A stretch of 64,000 nt of DNA from the NCBI GenBank assembly GCA_003313425.1, contig NHZP01000034.1:310001-374000 (forward strand). Reading direction: 5' to 3'. The notes beneath the pieces are model-generated. The model was not told the DNA's origin and searched no databases. It worked only from the letters and a program-made list of their open reading frames with translations. This DNA is from Pseudopyrenochaeta lycopersici (lineage: Eukaryota; Ascomycota; Dothideomycetes; Pleosporales; Pseudopyrenochaetaceae). Both the position numbers and the translations under genes were made by a program. This document shows positions 12,726 to 24,368 of this stretch, piece by piece (the first letter of the stretch is position 1; each line of letters opens with the position of its first letter).

Positions 12726-12727
12726 CG

Positions 12728-12922
12728 TGGCACATGTGATGCAATTTTCAATAGACTTTGAATTATCTCTATTTTGTGTTGTCTCTCTCTCTTCTACAGA
12801 GCGCAACCTGCTCCTTTATATCTACGGCCTCAACTTCAGCTCTTCGGTCTGGCCGACGGTCAATCCGATGCTCTCGGTCTCACCAAAAGTCTAAAATTTC
12901 GGTCTCTCCGATCAGATATCAC
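12728..12922 (+). repeat. Pogo-relic 3' tail, copy 2 (solo)
   Basis: A solo copy of the tail found at 10526-10694, without any transposase next to it. It differs by small insertions (a CTCTCTCTCTT run) and substitutions, so both copies are old. Confidence 0.65.
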
Positions 12923-13210
12923 AAGACTTGAGGGTATGTTTACTTTGGATTGCTTCGCTCAGATCTAATTTGTTGTAGCATATGACGCCTTCGAGCGAAA
13001 GCCCTCGCTTCCATGAACCCTTTAGCGCCACTCGCCCACAAGGTCAGATGTATCAAGCCGTATCTCACCGCGGCGATGCAGATCGGGAACAGCAGTGAAG
13101 GAAATGGATCAGCGTGGAGCAGCGCGAGAGCCTCGCGCTACTCCAGCTAGAATTCGCTCGCATTTCCCGCTTAAGCGCGCTGGACCATTTTTTGAAGCGC
13201 TATAACGGCG

Positions 13211-15259
13211 CTATGTGATTAGTAATACAAATTTGTATGTGCTAATCATCCTCATCTTCGCTGATATCAAGGCTTTGGCCTGGTAAAAAAAACCCATGTC
13301 GATGCCTTCAAGTTCATCGTCTCGAATGTCATCATCGCCGTCCTCCGACTCCTGTTCCTGATCTTCATACTGCATAGAATTAAGCTTCTGTCTGCTATGC
13401 CCTTCTTCTCCTTGCTCGTAGCCAATATTAGCTTGTTCAAACATGCCTTTTGGTGGTGGACCGAACCAGTGACGAAGGCATTCATTTGCTTCGATAATGT
13501 CTATCTTGAGGCGACAGCGGCGATCGTTGAGTAGTATCTTCGCGGCGGAGAAGACTCGTTCGGTCTCGTCAGACATGGGAGGTATCGCAAGCATATCGAG
13601 GGCAAAGCGAGCAAGATCCGGTGTTGACTGACGGCGGTCCATCCAGTAGGATATACAGTCGAAACGCTCATGGTCGGGACCATTAAATTCGACGCGATTG
13701 GTCTCGAGATACTGACCAAAATCGTCAACTTCCTGGGGCAAACTGTCCGTGGTATGCGCCAGCTTGAGCCGCTTGTGTGCTTTAAGGGAAGTGAAGGCGT
13801 TTGCTGCTTTTATTGCTGAGACCGCTACTCGGGGAGAAGGGCTATTATCGTCGCCCTTGTCAGTCGCAGTCTTTGAATATCGTCCTTTGTATTCCTCAAG
13901 CCAAAGATTCTTAATTTGTTGTTGAGTGGGCTCAAGCCAATGTGTCTTTTCTGGATGGTGAAGCCAGGCGTCGTTGAACCAAGCCATTTTGTACGTCGGA
14001 TTGAGAACGACCGAGGAGAAATAAGCAGCCGAATCGCCTGTCTTGTTGTAGTACTTCTCGCACTTGTTCCATGCTACCTCTGCGCAGCCAGCAAGCCATT
14101 TATTGTCGGTTTTGTGGAGGCGATTTAACCGTTCTTCTAAAAGCTCCTCGTATTTCTGCCTTGCTCGCTCTATCTCTTGAAGAATCCAATCTAACGATAG
14201 AAAATGCTCGTATAGATATGAGTTTCTACCTTCGATCTCAGCCGTCGCTTCGTAGAAGGTTTCAAGCTGGTCATGAAGGTGCTGGAGTTGTTTCCAGTGG
14301 CAATCATGAAGGCGGTCTTTGTCAACGCCTTTTGTGCCCTTTGTAGGCACGTGAGAGTCTCGGTCGATTCGCTCACGTATATTGAGAGCCTGTCCGATGG
14401 CAATGAAAAAGCTGGTCCAGCGCGTTGCATTATCTTGAATAAGCTGCGAAAGAGTTAGTAAAGCAAGAACACTATCTGGACGTCCCTCAGAGTACGTCAA
14501 ACTTACCTCAAGACGGTCGAATTCAGCTAGATTACCGCCTATTGTGATCCTTTTAAACTCAGCGCGGCGTTGAGGTGTCATCCTAATATACCTGACGACG
14601 TTATGAAGCCTTCCAATCGCTCCTCGTTTCCTCCAGAGGTCACCAAGTGCTTTCCAGTCACCTTCTCGGGTGTAATAGTCGATCTTCGAGCAAATCTTCT
14701 CCGCATCCTTACCGATTAAGAACGCCTGGGCACATAGATTGACGATATGGCCGAAGCAGCGAAGGCGCCGACGTAGCCGCTGCTTTCTTGTCATCCAAGG
14801 GTTCAGTTTTTGAAGGACAATATCGAGGCAAGTGTCATTTGTATCCGCGTTGTCGGCCATAAAGAACCCAATCTTTTGCCGAATACCATAGTCCTTAAAT
14901 ACGGCTAACATCACCTTCGCGATATTAGCCCCAGAATGTGTTCCTTCGACTTCTCGAAGCGCGAGAAGAGCCGTTCTTCTCTTGCCTATCCGATCAATAA
15001 AATGGGCGACAATCGCGAGAACTGCTTTCGAATTCGGCGACGTCCATAAGTCGAAGGATATATGTATATTTGTCACAGCCGTCGACATCTCGAGTTTAAG
15101 ATCTTCCTTCCGGGACCGAAACTCATCTATCACCCAGCCTTTTATCGTACGCCCGGCTTTTGGAATAAGACTATTAAGGCTGGGATATAAGAAGGTTAAA
15201 AGCTCACGGAAGTACCCATTCTCAAACTGGAAGAAGGCTATATCTGCTGCCGTCGCCTT
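13211..15259 (-). pseudogene. hAT-family transposase B, lacking its N-terminus
   Basis: This is the core and C-terminal dimerisation region of a fungal hAT transposase. Landmarks in order: NIHISFDLWTSPNSKAVLA, GFFMADNADTNDTCLD, RCFGHIVNLCAQAFL, the LIQDNATRWTSFF segment, and the C-terminal hATC region DMLAIPPMSDETERVFSAAK followed by NDRRCRLKIDIIEANECL. Its tail is acidic. No BED zinc finger precedes it. Instead it continues in frame, without a Met or stop, from the C-terminus of the upstream hAT protein. About 680 residues are open, which is notable in a region where other transposases are broken. Confidence 0.8.
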
Positions 15260-17526
15260 CATAAGAAGCTCATTTACGTATTCCTCCTCGTGTAATAGTC
15301 CATTCTTGTTCCAGTTGCCTATAAGCTCTTGAATCTGTATCGTCTCCATATCTAAGGAGCCTCGCTCCCATGGGATTGCTCTTCTTACACCCGAGAATAC
15401 ACCTTCAATCTTGTCTGAAAGCGGAGGGATACTCAAGATATCAATAGCCATCTGATGTAGGCGTGGATACTCAGCTCTCTGTTCTTCACGGGTCCACCAT
15501 TGAAGTGGTGTACCAAATATTGGTGTTGGTACGCCATTAAGAAATCTCGCAAGCTCATCCTCCTCTTCATTATGGTCTGTAACTTCGAGCGCACGGCGGA
15601 GAGACTCAAACGTCGTTGGCGGCTTATCCGATACCCGTATTGACTGAGATCTTAAGACAATTGGGCGATCTTTGTACTCCGCCCAGATCGTATGTGCCGA
15701 TTCAAATGCAGACGGTCGCCATTCTTCAAGCCAATTGGTGTTGATATATCTCGCTCGGTAGGCAGGGTGTAGGAGGAGGGCGGTTGCATATGCAGGGCAT
15801 TCGTTGGTCTTCTCATAGTACTTGCGGAGCTGAATCCAGCCCATATTAATAGAGTTCTTAAGCGTTGCATTCTCTCCATATTGACGCTACCAGGAGTCGT
15901 GAGTATACTCAAATCCAGAGATCGGATTACGTACCTTCGCCTCCTCAAAATGCTTGAATAAGACATCCATAAAGAATACCGCTTGATCTAGTGATGCGAA
16001 CTCCTTCTGCCCTTCAAGCGTTGCTTGATAGAATGGCTGTAAGAATTCCTCGGTACCTTCAAGCTGCTCCCACTCCTCCTCAGTCAATATATCTTTTCCA
16101 TCACCAAAGTCTTTCTTATGGCGTCGGTAGATCTCCATAATCTCGCTCTGCTTGCTAACGGCGCGCTTAATGAGTAGATACCACGAGTTCCACCGCGTTG
16201 CATTATCAATACCAAGCCTTAGATTCGGAGATAGCTGACGCCAGTGGTCACTAAGTATATCAGAGGTTTTGATATAAACAGCAATATTGTGTAGCTTGCC
16301 AAGCGCGCCAATACTCCTCCATCCAGTATAGTCATCCTTCTTCTTATTCTTCTTGCCTTTTGAGCCTTTAAGAGCCTTAAGCTTCTCAATAAGTAGCTCA
16401 CAGACTAATGTCTCTTCCTCCTCTTCAATTGCCTCCTTAAGAACCTCTTCAAGCGCCGTCTTATTGTCTGCAAAGAGGAATGCGGAGAGTGAGAGGCTAA
16501 TAATATGACCGAGGCATCGGATCTGTCGCTTCTTTGGGTTGATTTGAGCGCCATATTCAACAAGGAGATTCTTTGCTAGCGATTTAAGCAATGTATCGTT
16601 TGAGCCTGCATTATCTGTTGTAAAGTAGCCAACCAAATGTGCAAGCTCAAATTCTCGAACGATATCCATGAGATGAGCAGCCTGGTTCTCACCACTATGT
16701 GAGAACATAACCTGCGGAAGCCCAAGTAATGCCTTACGAAGCTTGTATTGATCGTCCACCCATTGTACGTCTGCTCCAAATAGTGACTTTGTGCTTGGTG
16801 CCGACCAGAGGTCAACAGTGAAGTGGATAAGGCTTCTGGATTTGTGTAAGGTTCGTTTGACAGTCTCTCGATGACGTTGGTAAGACTTTTCAATATGGGC
16901 GGAGGCGGTATTAGGAGCAGAGATTGTGACTTCAGGTGAGAGGGGATTGACAGCATATAGGAGCGCGTGGAATTCAGGCCAATTAACGAAGTTACGCGGT
17001 AGTCGCCGTCGTGTAATAAGAAGGCATTGAGCCTCAAGGAATGCCTTTCGGCTGATAGCGTTAAGGAGGATATTCTGTTGCTTCTCTTTTGTCTTTGGCT
17101 TCTCTTTCTCCTCTTGATCTTTGAAGCTTAAATCAATTGCGCGCTGTGTCTCCCTATAATGTGGTGTAGGGCCTTCTACAACGATCATATGATGCTTTTT
17201 CTCAAGATGGTAGCGGGCATTAGAGGAGACCGAATTTGCCCACTTCGGGCATCGCTTACAGTAGTGTAGCCTTCTCTTCTTGTCATCATATACCAGTTCA
17301 TCGCCTTCATGATCACGGAATTCATTCCATGTATTCTCTGCTCTTATCATTCGCTTTTTCTTAGGAGGCTCGGAGGTAATTGAGGAAGGGGTGCAGGGCG
17401 CCGTTGGAGTATTGGGGGTTCATTCGGAGTACTAGACTGCTCAGCAGATGGGATAGTAGACTCAGGAAGTGATAATAAGGGTGAGGAGGCTCGTGTTGAA
17501 GTGTCACCAACGTCTAGTGAAGCCAT
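15260..17526 (-). pseudogene. hAT-family transposase A with BED finger
   Basis: A nearly complete hAT transposase, distinct from its downstream neighbour. After an N-terminal Ser/Pro-rich stretch starting MASLDVGDTSTR (17526) the frame shifts once near 17.4 kb. The main frame then has a basic PPKKKR stretch, a BED zinc finger (YCKRCPKW then RYHLEKKHH), the catalytic core (HFTVDLWSAPSTKSLFG, GYFTTDNAGSNDTLLKSLAK, RCLGHIISLSLSAFLF), DNATRWNSWYLLIKRAV and the C-terminal YPRLHQMAIDILSIPPLSDK dimerisation segment. One in-frame TAG (15887-15889) interrupts it where CAG would fit. Its last residues (about 15260) run straight into the second hAT protein. Confidence 0.82.
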
Positions 17527-17574
17527 AAAACTAAAAGATATATGTGCGCATAGAGATGCTGTCAGGGCGGTCAA

Positions 17575-18157
17575 ATGGATTCAGGTATAGGAGAATCTAA
17601 TCTCCAGAACTATCTACAATCAAAGTAAACTAAATACATGTTCATAGCAAGCTTCCTAAGCCTACTCAAACTGGAGCAATCTGTATACGTGGCAGAGGCT
17701 TGGCATGCATGTTACAAAGGGTACTGTGTATGACCCATCTATTGGTTGATAATTAATCTTGCAATATGCATGGTGTAAGCGATGTTCAGTCAACTATCCA
17801 ATCAATTTAACTGATGCTCTCGAAGTCTTAAAGTGGAGAGTTTCCGGTCGCTACGTAATGCCGAGATATTTTATATGTATGGATAAGTATGTATGTATAA
17901 GACCTCTATTCATATCTATATGTATGTATGTATGCATATATATGAATAAGGTTATGAATATATATGTATTACTATAAGCTCTGTCTTCTCCAAAAGCGGA
18001 AGAGACTCGACAGAAGATCGGATAGGCCTGCATGCGCCTGCTCTGGGGCCCAAAATAGGCTGCACCAACAAGGTAAACAAAATCGAGACTCTCGCAGGCG
18101 ATCAACTCCATGTTCCGCTGGTACCGCGACGCCACTCGATGCTACGTCTATCTGTCA
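17575..18157. other. No gene; TATG-rich microsatellite tract
   Basis: Noncoding sequence with TATGTATGTATG and ATATATATG runs between about 17870 and 17970. I could not identify a clear terminal inverted repeat or 8-bp duplication for the hAT element that ends just to the left. Confidence 0.5.
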
Positions 18158-18159
18158 TA

Positions 18160-18690
18160 ACGTAAAGGATGAGCGAGCGGGCCAGGCAAGCGAGCGGGCC
18201 ACCTCAACAACTTTTTGTAACGCGTCAACTTCTATCAATTATGGCTCCTCCAATTCAACCTCAACCAGCTTCTCGTGGGGCTAATATAAACCTTGTAATC
18301 TTAGCTCTTAATTCAGACTAAATTCAGACTAAAAGAGTTGCTGCACAGACGTTCGAAGTCTCTCGAACCACACTTCAGCGCCGACGCGCTGGCGTACCTA
18401 CCTAACGCGATTGCCAGCCCTACTCAAAGAAACTTACTAGACTAGAAGAGGATGTGATTGTTAGACATACTAGACTTGGATCGATGTAGATTTCCGCCAA
18501 TGCTACTAGTTGTACTTGCTATAGCTGATAAGCTGCTAGCAGCGCGTGGTGGAGGTCAGGTTGGGTAGAAGTAGCCATCTAACTTTGTCAAGCGTACAGA
18601 CAGTCTTAAGACACAGTTCAGTTAACCTTACAATAGACAGAGAGCTCTATACGAGGATTTAGGAGTAGGGTAAAGTAGTCGCAAATCGTT
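18160..18690 (+). mobile_element. Pogo element relic with intact left TIR
   Basis: Starting after a TA at 18158-18159, the left terminus reads ACGTAAAGG and then two copies of a motif containing GCGAGCGGGCC, the bipartite terminal repeat of Fot1/Tan-type pogo elements. The transposase begins at 18241 (MAPPIQPQPASRGANINLV), followed by helix-turn-helix sequence (VAAQTFEVSRTTLQRRRAG) and a CENPB-type DNA-binding part (LAIADKLLAARGGGQVG, PSNFVKRTDSLKTQF). Stops are TAG/TAA where Gln or Trp fits, with at least one frameshift. The catalytic domain is missing to the right. Confidence 0.82.
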
Positions 18691-18745
18691 ACGCGAATCT
18701 CCGATCGGAACTTTTGCTGAGAACGAAGGCCCGGTCTGCTACTGT

Positions 18746-19177
18746 ATGTACGTGATCAAACTGTTGTCAGCATGCAGATCGTCTATCGCTGGCATGTGGA
18801 AATGCGAAGGCAGCGGTGCTCTCGACTGGGCAGGTTTCCATGCGCATGTCATACAATGTGTCTTGCAATACCTCTACACTTATGGTACTAATGTTCCTAG
18901 GTTTTGGTATACCGGAATACCAGTCGCCGAATTTGTAGACAATGATAAGGGTGGATGTGTGCAACTTGAGATTATCAAGTCGGCGGTGCGTAGACATGCT
19001 AGCAAGTATTTCAATACATCTGTCAAAGTCATCGAGTGTAGTCATTCGAGCGATGTGAGGAGTAACGACAGGCTCACACTCGTACTGCGGTGTGTTTGGA
19101 ACATCTCTGATAGCGTGCCGGATGCGACCAATATGGGCAGAGGCGTGGCCACAGTCGTACCTTTGGTATCACAGTAG
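18746..19177 (+). pseudogene. Possible BTB/POZ-domain remnant
   Basis: The frame of 143 codons resembles the second half of a fungal BTB/POZ protein: a buried segment like ACRSSIAGMWKCEGSGALDW, then HVIQCVLQYLYTYGTN (the LQYLYTG-type helix), then a 3-box-like region VRRHASKYF and the trailing LTLVLRCVW. No first BTB helix is found upstream, where pogo relic sequence ends. BTB proteins act in dimerisation and ubiquitin-ligase scaffolds, but this piece is probably non-functional. Confidence 0.4.
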
Positions 19178-19383
19178 TGAGCTCTTCGAAGGCTGGACTG
19201 ACGTGATGGCGCTCACCTGCTCACCAATGTGCCATCTTTGGCCGAACACATGCTATTTTGAGATGAGGGCAGGCGCGGAAGCGGAAGCGGGAAGTAGGAG
19301 ATCAAGATCCAGGAACAGGATCCCTGTGGAAATTAATCAATCGTTAAACGCACATTAAGGCTCGGCCATGTCGTAGGAGCGGA

Positions 19384-20040
19384 TTGAGACTTCGAAAAAG
19401 GCCCCATCCCCCATCCTACCGTTCGAGTAGTTGGAGCCCGATGAGCAGCCTGTCAAGCAACCCAAGACCCAACTTTAATTACATTGATCATTCGAACCAC
19501 AATACCTCCTACAGAGCGAAGCTTGTAATAAAATACACGTCACACTATATGCATCCTGCACAGAAACATTGTAACGAGAACTCGTCTACAGCTCCCGCAG
19601 CCAACAATCTTGTCGAACTGCAAACTACAATCCCAGAACGAGTAATCATACCTGCTGCAGATGGACTGGCTATACGTGCTACCACAATTGCCCGAAAGCT
19701 CCTAGATAGCCAGTCACAGCATCAAAATCAACTAATAGGCTCGTCTGCTGAGTGGTGTTTAGGATGCGGTGAGACATGGAAGCGTCCTCTACCGAAGCTG
19801 GAGGCAGGCCACCGAGATTTGCCCGCAAGAGATGGAAATGAGTTTGGAAGACTGAGTATGGACCTCATCAACCAGCTGCGCCAGCACACTAAGAAAGCGG
19901 ATGCTGCGTATGAGCGGTGGAAGTGGCTGCACAATCATTGTGTCCAACCGCCAAATATCCTCCCACCCAGTCCAGCCCCTACGGAACGACGAGACAGCTT
20001 CTACGGAAAGAGTGTAGATAATGCCTCAAAGGAATGGTAG
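19384..20040 (+). CDS. Hypothetical protein
   Basis: A 218-codon open frame, longer than its surroundings and with protein-like composition in its second half: a hydrophobic/helical stretch (LVELQTTIPERVIIPAADGL), a CxxC pair (EWCLGCGETW), then an amphipathic helical region (DLINQLRQHTKKADAAYERW) and a Pro-rich tail. The N-terminal 60 residues are low in hydrophobics and may not be coding. I recognise no family. The 3' flank reaches the AT-rich foldback repeat. Confidence 0.35.
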   Translation: MRLRKRPHPPSYRSSSWSPMSSLSSNPRPNFNYIDHSNHNTSYRAKLVIKYTSHYMHPAQKHCNENSSTAPAANNLVELQTTIPERVIIPAADGLAIRATTIARKLLDSQSQHQNQLIGSSAEWCLGCGETWKRPLPKLEAGHRDLPARDGNEFGRLSMDLINQLRQHTKKADAAYERWKWLHNHCVQPPNILPPSPAPTERRDSFYGKSVDNASKEW

Positions 20041-20817
20041 ATGTTCAGAGAACGTGCCCATAAAGCACAACTCTGAGACTTGCATGAGGATGGGGAGCAA
20101 TCGGCATTAAAGCTACGAACGATCATTCCCTACAGCCCAAAAAAGTTAAATGGCTCGATGGAGTCGGTCTTTTATTATCCCATTTGATCCGTATCCTTCG
20201 GAACCTCGCCCGCGACATCTGGTCTCCCTTCACGGATGATTGTATCCTAAAAATAGTGCTAATCTCATTTCTTCTTATTTTTATCGAGTTTCTGTCCAGC
20301 TCATATATTAGATGGAAAACACATCTAGCCGTATCATACAGCGCAGCACAATTCCATAGATCTTTCCCCCAATTCTATGCATTCGTTCAGAGTCGCGATC
20401 CCATTTCAGTGTTCCGATACCTTATTTTAATTTGCCTTGACAATGAACTCTAAATTAGACCAACAGTGAGACGGCCAACCTTTATTGATGTATAATTGTG
20501 CTCATGCGCTTGTTTCGATGCTGAAAAGAGTTCATCATCCGGCGAGGCAGGGAGCCTGTTGGGCGGTGGTGCTATCCAGCGGAATGTTAAAGCCGAACCC
20601 TGCGTCGCCGACATGCCCCGCGTATTCAAGAAGGTAAGAAGACTTTAAGTGAGTGGAGTCAACCAGCGCAACGACACTAAGGCCGCGACATGGTACGTCT
20701 GGACGTGAACATTTCAACGAATCGGGGCACGGCGCATAGAACTTTTGAGTTTGAAGATGGAGAGTTGTTTGGGATTACCGAGGTTCACCCCGTAACGAAA
20801 CACCCCACGTAACGCAA
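20041..20817. other. No supported gene
   Basis: A short plus frame (20184-20453) contains one hydrophobic segment (IVLISFLLIFIEFL) but nothing else recognisable. Close to the right end, GTAACGAAACACCCCACGTA and GTAACGCAACAC form a bipartite motif that may be the true left terminus of the foldback element that follows. Confidence 0.35.
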
Positions 20818-21459
20818 CACTTTTTGCACCTAAATTCTGCAAAATAGACTAACTTTAGAGATTAATATCTACTTAACTACTAATTAGAATTATCTACTTT
20901 TTTAAATTCCTTAATAAGAATATCTTAAAAATTAACTTTAGAATTTTAAATTTATCTAGTTAAATTATATAAGCTGCTTTTTTTAAATACTAGTAAAATT
21001 TAGCTTTTTATATAAGCTATTTATAGAAATTCTAAATAAGCTAAAACTTTCTTACTTTAGTATATAGTCTAAGTTTAAAATATAAGAAGTTATTATTTAA
21101 CTAGATTTTAAAGAATTCTTTATTTAAGGTTTTTTAGGGTATACAAAAGTTAAATTTTTATATAACTTAACTATTACTTAACTTTATAACTTTATACTTT
21201 TAATTTAAAATATATACTTAAATACGAAAGTTTTAGCTTATTTAGAATTTCTATAAATAGCTTATATAAGAAGCTAAATTTTACTAGTATTTAAAAAAAG
21301 CAGCTTATATAATTTAACTAGATAAATTTAAAATTCTAAAGTTAATTTTTAAGATATTCTTATTAAGGAATTTAAAAAAGTAGATAATTCTAATTAGTAG
21401 TTAAGTAGATATTAATCTCTAAAGTTAGTCTATTTTGCAGAATTTAGGTGCAAAAAGTG
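20818..21459. repeat. AT-rich foldback (long inverted repeat) element
   Basis: The two halves are reverse complements about the midpoint near 21138. Outer arms of about 235 bases are nearly perfect (left CACTTTTTGCACC, right GGTGCAAAAAGTG), while the central ~180 bases are only partly complementary. The tract is extremely AT-rich, with no open frame. Copies of this kind are usually non-autonomous elements hit by RIP. A MULE starts at the very next base and the expected right terminus beyond GTG is missing on its far side. Confidence 0.85.
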
Positions 21460-24332
21460 GGCTAGTGAGATTTGTCCCCAAGGTTTTGAGATTTGTCCCC
21501 AAAATGAGATTTGTCCCCAATGCTAGCCATAACTCTACTAGCGCAAAAAATAAATTACAAAACGCCATGTAGCGACACTTCGACGTCTTCAGTGGCTCAA
21601 ACTATCAATTTTATCTCATTAAATCTATCCTCTATTGACGTCGTTTTCTCTTACGCGGGCTAAGATCTTTCCAAGCTTCAGAAGCCGTCGCTGCTGCAGC
21701 ACGCTTAGGACGCTATCTTAGTACATCCCGAAGCTCAAGCAGAGAATTTTACGCATCAACTTACGCGAATCTCTCTGCGTAGAAAGCTTCCATGTCTCTA
21801 AAGTAATAGTTCTATGCCATTGTGGGGGTACAAGAAGCAAACAGCCCTTATATAGCGAGCGCTATATTCCGTGCTTCAACCAACTCTGCAGGATCATCTT
21901 CCTGCCCCGTCTCTGCCAGGAAGTTAATCGCTAAGATCATGTCATTACACTCATATAGAACAGGCTGACACCGTCGACGTTCAATGTCGGCTAGGAACTC
22001 TTCCAACGACGGTGGTTGCTAAGCAGGAGGTGGACCCATAGTAACAGACACAGCAACAGCTACAGGCAGAGACGAACAGAGGAATAGGGGAGGAGGTATA
22101 GGAGCAGGTGCAGGGATCAATACAGATACACAGGTAGTCATAGGATTCACATTTAGCACAGATGTAGGAATCAACATAGTAACAGAGGTGTTTACTTGTC
22201 GCAGGGCTTCAGCGAGTGTTTAACCCTGAGGTTAAAGGTAAGGTTAGAAGTGAGGAACAGAAGGGGGCACGCGTCGCTCGAAAGCTGATGGATCTCGTCG
22301 AGTTGATACCTCGTTCCTCCTCAGCCCACCTCTTATTTAAGCGGTGAGAGGCTCAAGGACAGACTAATATAGCCTTAGAGACAGGCAGATTAACAGCCCT
22401 TATTCACGTTAATACCGCCAGTAGTCATCGTAGAGGTGATTCAGTCGTAGCGTTAAACCAGATCTCCTTACGTCTTACAGCGTATAGCGACACGGAAGGC
22501 CATTTGTTTTCTCGAATAGGCCTAAACAAGGATGTCCGCCGCGACGCTCTCTCTACTCCTTCTAGAGCAGCAGATCCTGTTACCTAATACGCTCGATCGC
22601 CAGTAGCGTCAGCACGTTATAGATGCTAAGAGGCAGGAATAGCATTACCTCTAGCTTATGCCCGAACTTGACGCTATATTTAGAGGAAGCAAGTTCCTTT
22701 CTGTACTTATTATATTAACTCCTAACTATTTACTTAATCCTCCCTACAACGCGCAGTAAGTCGCCTCTTAAAGTTATAAGGTAGTCCTTCAGGACCTTAT
22801 GCATTCCTTTAACGGGCGAACTTATAGTAGTGTTATAGTGTCAGTAGTAGGAAGTCTAAGCAGCTGCCTACTTAGTACGTATAAGGTATTAATTATCTTG
22901 CAGGTATCTACAGAGTTCCTGCTAGTAGCTGTAGTCTTTAAGCAGATCGTTCTACTTTAGCTAGAACTCTAGTAGTCTCTTTGCGTAGATAAGCTACCCT
23001 AGTTAGTTCTATAAGCAACTTTTTTAGAGGACGGCTTCCCTTAAAGTCTCTTAGGCGATTAGCATAGGGCATACCTAAGTCCAACGCTTCATAAACGCAG
23101 CCCTGTATTCAACAATCCTCTGCTTCTCCTCTTTCGTTGCGCTATTAGCGTCTCACCAGGTCTGCTAAGCCTTAGTCTAGACGTTCTTGTTAATATACCA
23201 CACGCATAGAAGCTAAGGGACTCCTAGAAGTAGCGAGCGAGCTGCCATCTTTAACGCCTCTTCCTAATCGCTAATAAATACCTGCAGTCGTTGTATCCCT
23301 GTCTTAAGCAGGAAGTTCGCGATTACCTAATAGTAGTCTGCTTATATCTCATTACTAAGGAAGCAGAACCCTACAGAGAAGAAGGTCTGTAGGTTAGTGC
23401 AGCCAAGTATATGTAACAGTAGAAGTCTATACTTATTAGTGCGGTATATGCAGTCTATTAATAGTACGTCAGGGTTTACCACCAGCAACTTAACCTGCTT
23501 CTAGTAGGCGAAGAAGAGATTTTATACGCAGTTATTATTATCTTTCTTTACTGCGAAGACCCAGTCTGCTATAGATAAGTCGTCTAATAATGCCTCTATT
23601 AGACTCCTGCCGTTTAAGTGTTTCTCCTAAATTACCTTCCTCTCGCCTCAGATATCAGTAGCAGAGACTAGTGTGTCTTGGTCTTCCCTTTGGATCGCCG
23701 CTAGTATCTGCATCGGCCGCGCCCCAGCGTGCGTCATTGACTCAATTACTTCCTTCTGTGCTGATGTACGCCTGCGATAGACATTGTGCGCGCTAGGATT
23801 GATTAATCAGGGGTGATTGTGATGCTTGTCCTGCACCTCTAGCTTCCACTAGCTGGTAAGCTTCACCTTAAAGATAACGAGCTTGAAAGGGCATCCTGTT
23901 AAGCGCGTGCTTATACTCAGAACCTTTACACTTAAATAGTAGTTATTCCTAAAGCAATCGCAGTAGTAGTAATAACGTGTTTTAATATCTAAATTATAAG
24001 GCCAACTCCGCTTCAGGACAAAGCCATAGCCGTGCTGCATGCCATGCGTCTTAAGCGCATCATACGCTTCTTCATAGGAGCTGTAGAGCTGGTCTGGAGG
24101 GGGGGTAATGTCTTCTATACCAAGATGCTCAAGACAAGAAAACACATTTAAGACCTACGTTCTTTTCTAACTGGTTACCTGCGGCGGAGACGCGATGGTG
24201 TCGCGGCAGTGTCGCGTTCATAGATTACGCGCTAAGCCAAGCTAGGTGATTGATTTCCACTAGCATTAGCGTTGGGGACAAATCTCATTTTGGGGACAAA
24301 TCTCAAAACCTTGGGGACAAATCTCACTAGCC
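21460..24332 (-). mobile_element. MULE DNA transposon, copy 1
   Basis: A 2,873-bp Mutator-like element. Its terminal inverted repeats start GGCTAGTGAG and contain three spaced copies of TGAGATTTGTCCCCAA (or its complement), likely transposase-binding sites. Every region I compared matches copy 2 (26608-29480) in reverse orientation. Unlike copy 2, no 9-bp target duplication flanks it: CAAAAAGTG on the left, GTAAAAAGA on the right. It abuts the truncated end of the foldback repeat, suggesting a rearrangement rather than a simple insertion. Confidence 0.9.
21570..24145 (-). pseudogene. MULE transposase, stop-riddled (copy 1)
   Basis: The open part (24145-23849) codes for an N-terminal DNA-binding-like region (LYSSYEEAYDALKTHGMQHG, a YYYYCDCFRNNYY segment). 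Beyond the first TAG the frame continues with the MULE catalytic domain: LLIDCIYRTNKYRLLLLH, GCTNLQTFFSVGFCFL and LQVFISD carrying the first two catalytic acids. About twenty stops follow, almost all TAG/TAA where CAG/CAA would give Gln. This is the C-to-T pattern of RIP. The C-terminus ends with a basic stretch near SPRKRKRRQ. Confidence 0.85.
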
Positions 24333-24368
24333 GTAAAAAGAAGAGCTTTGTCATCTGTAAAGAACACC

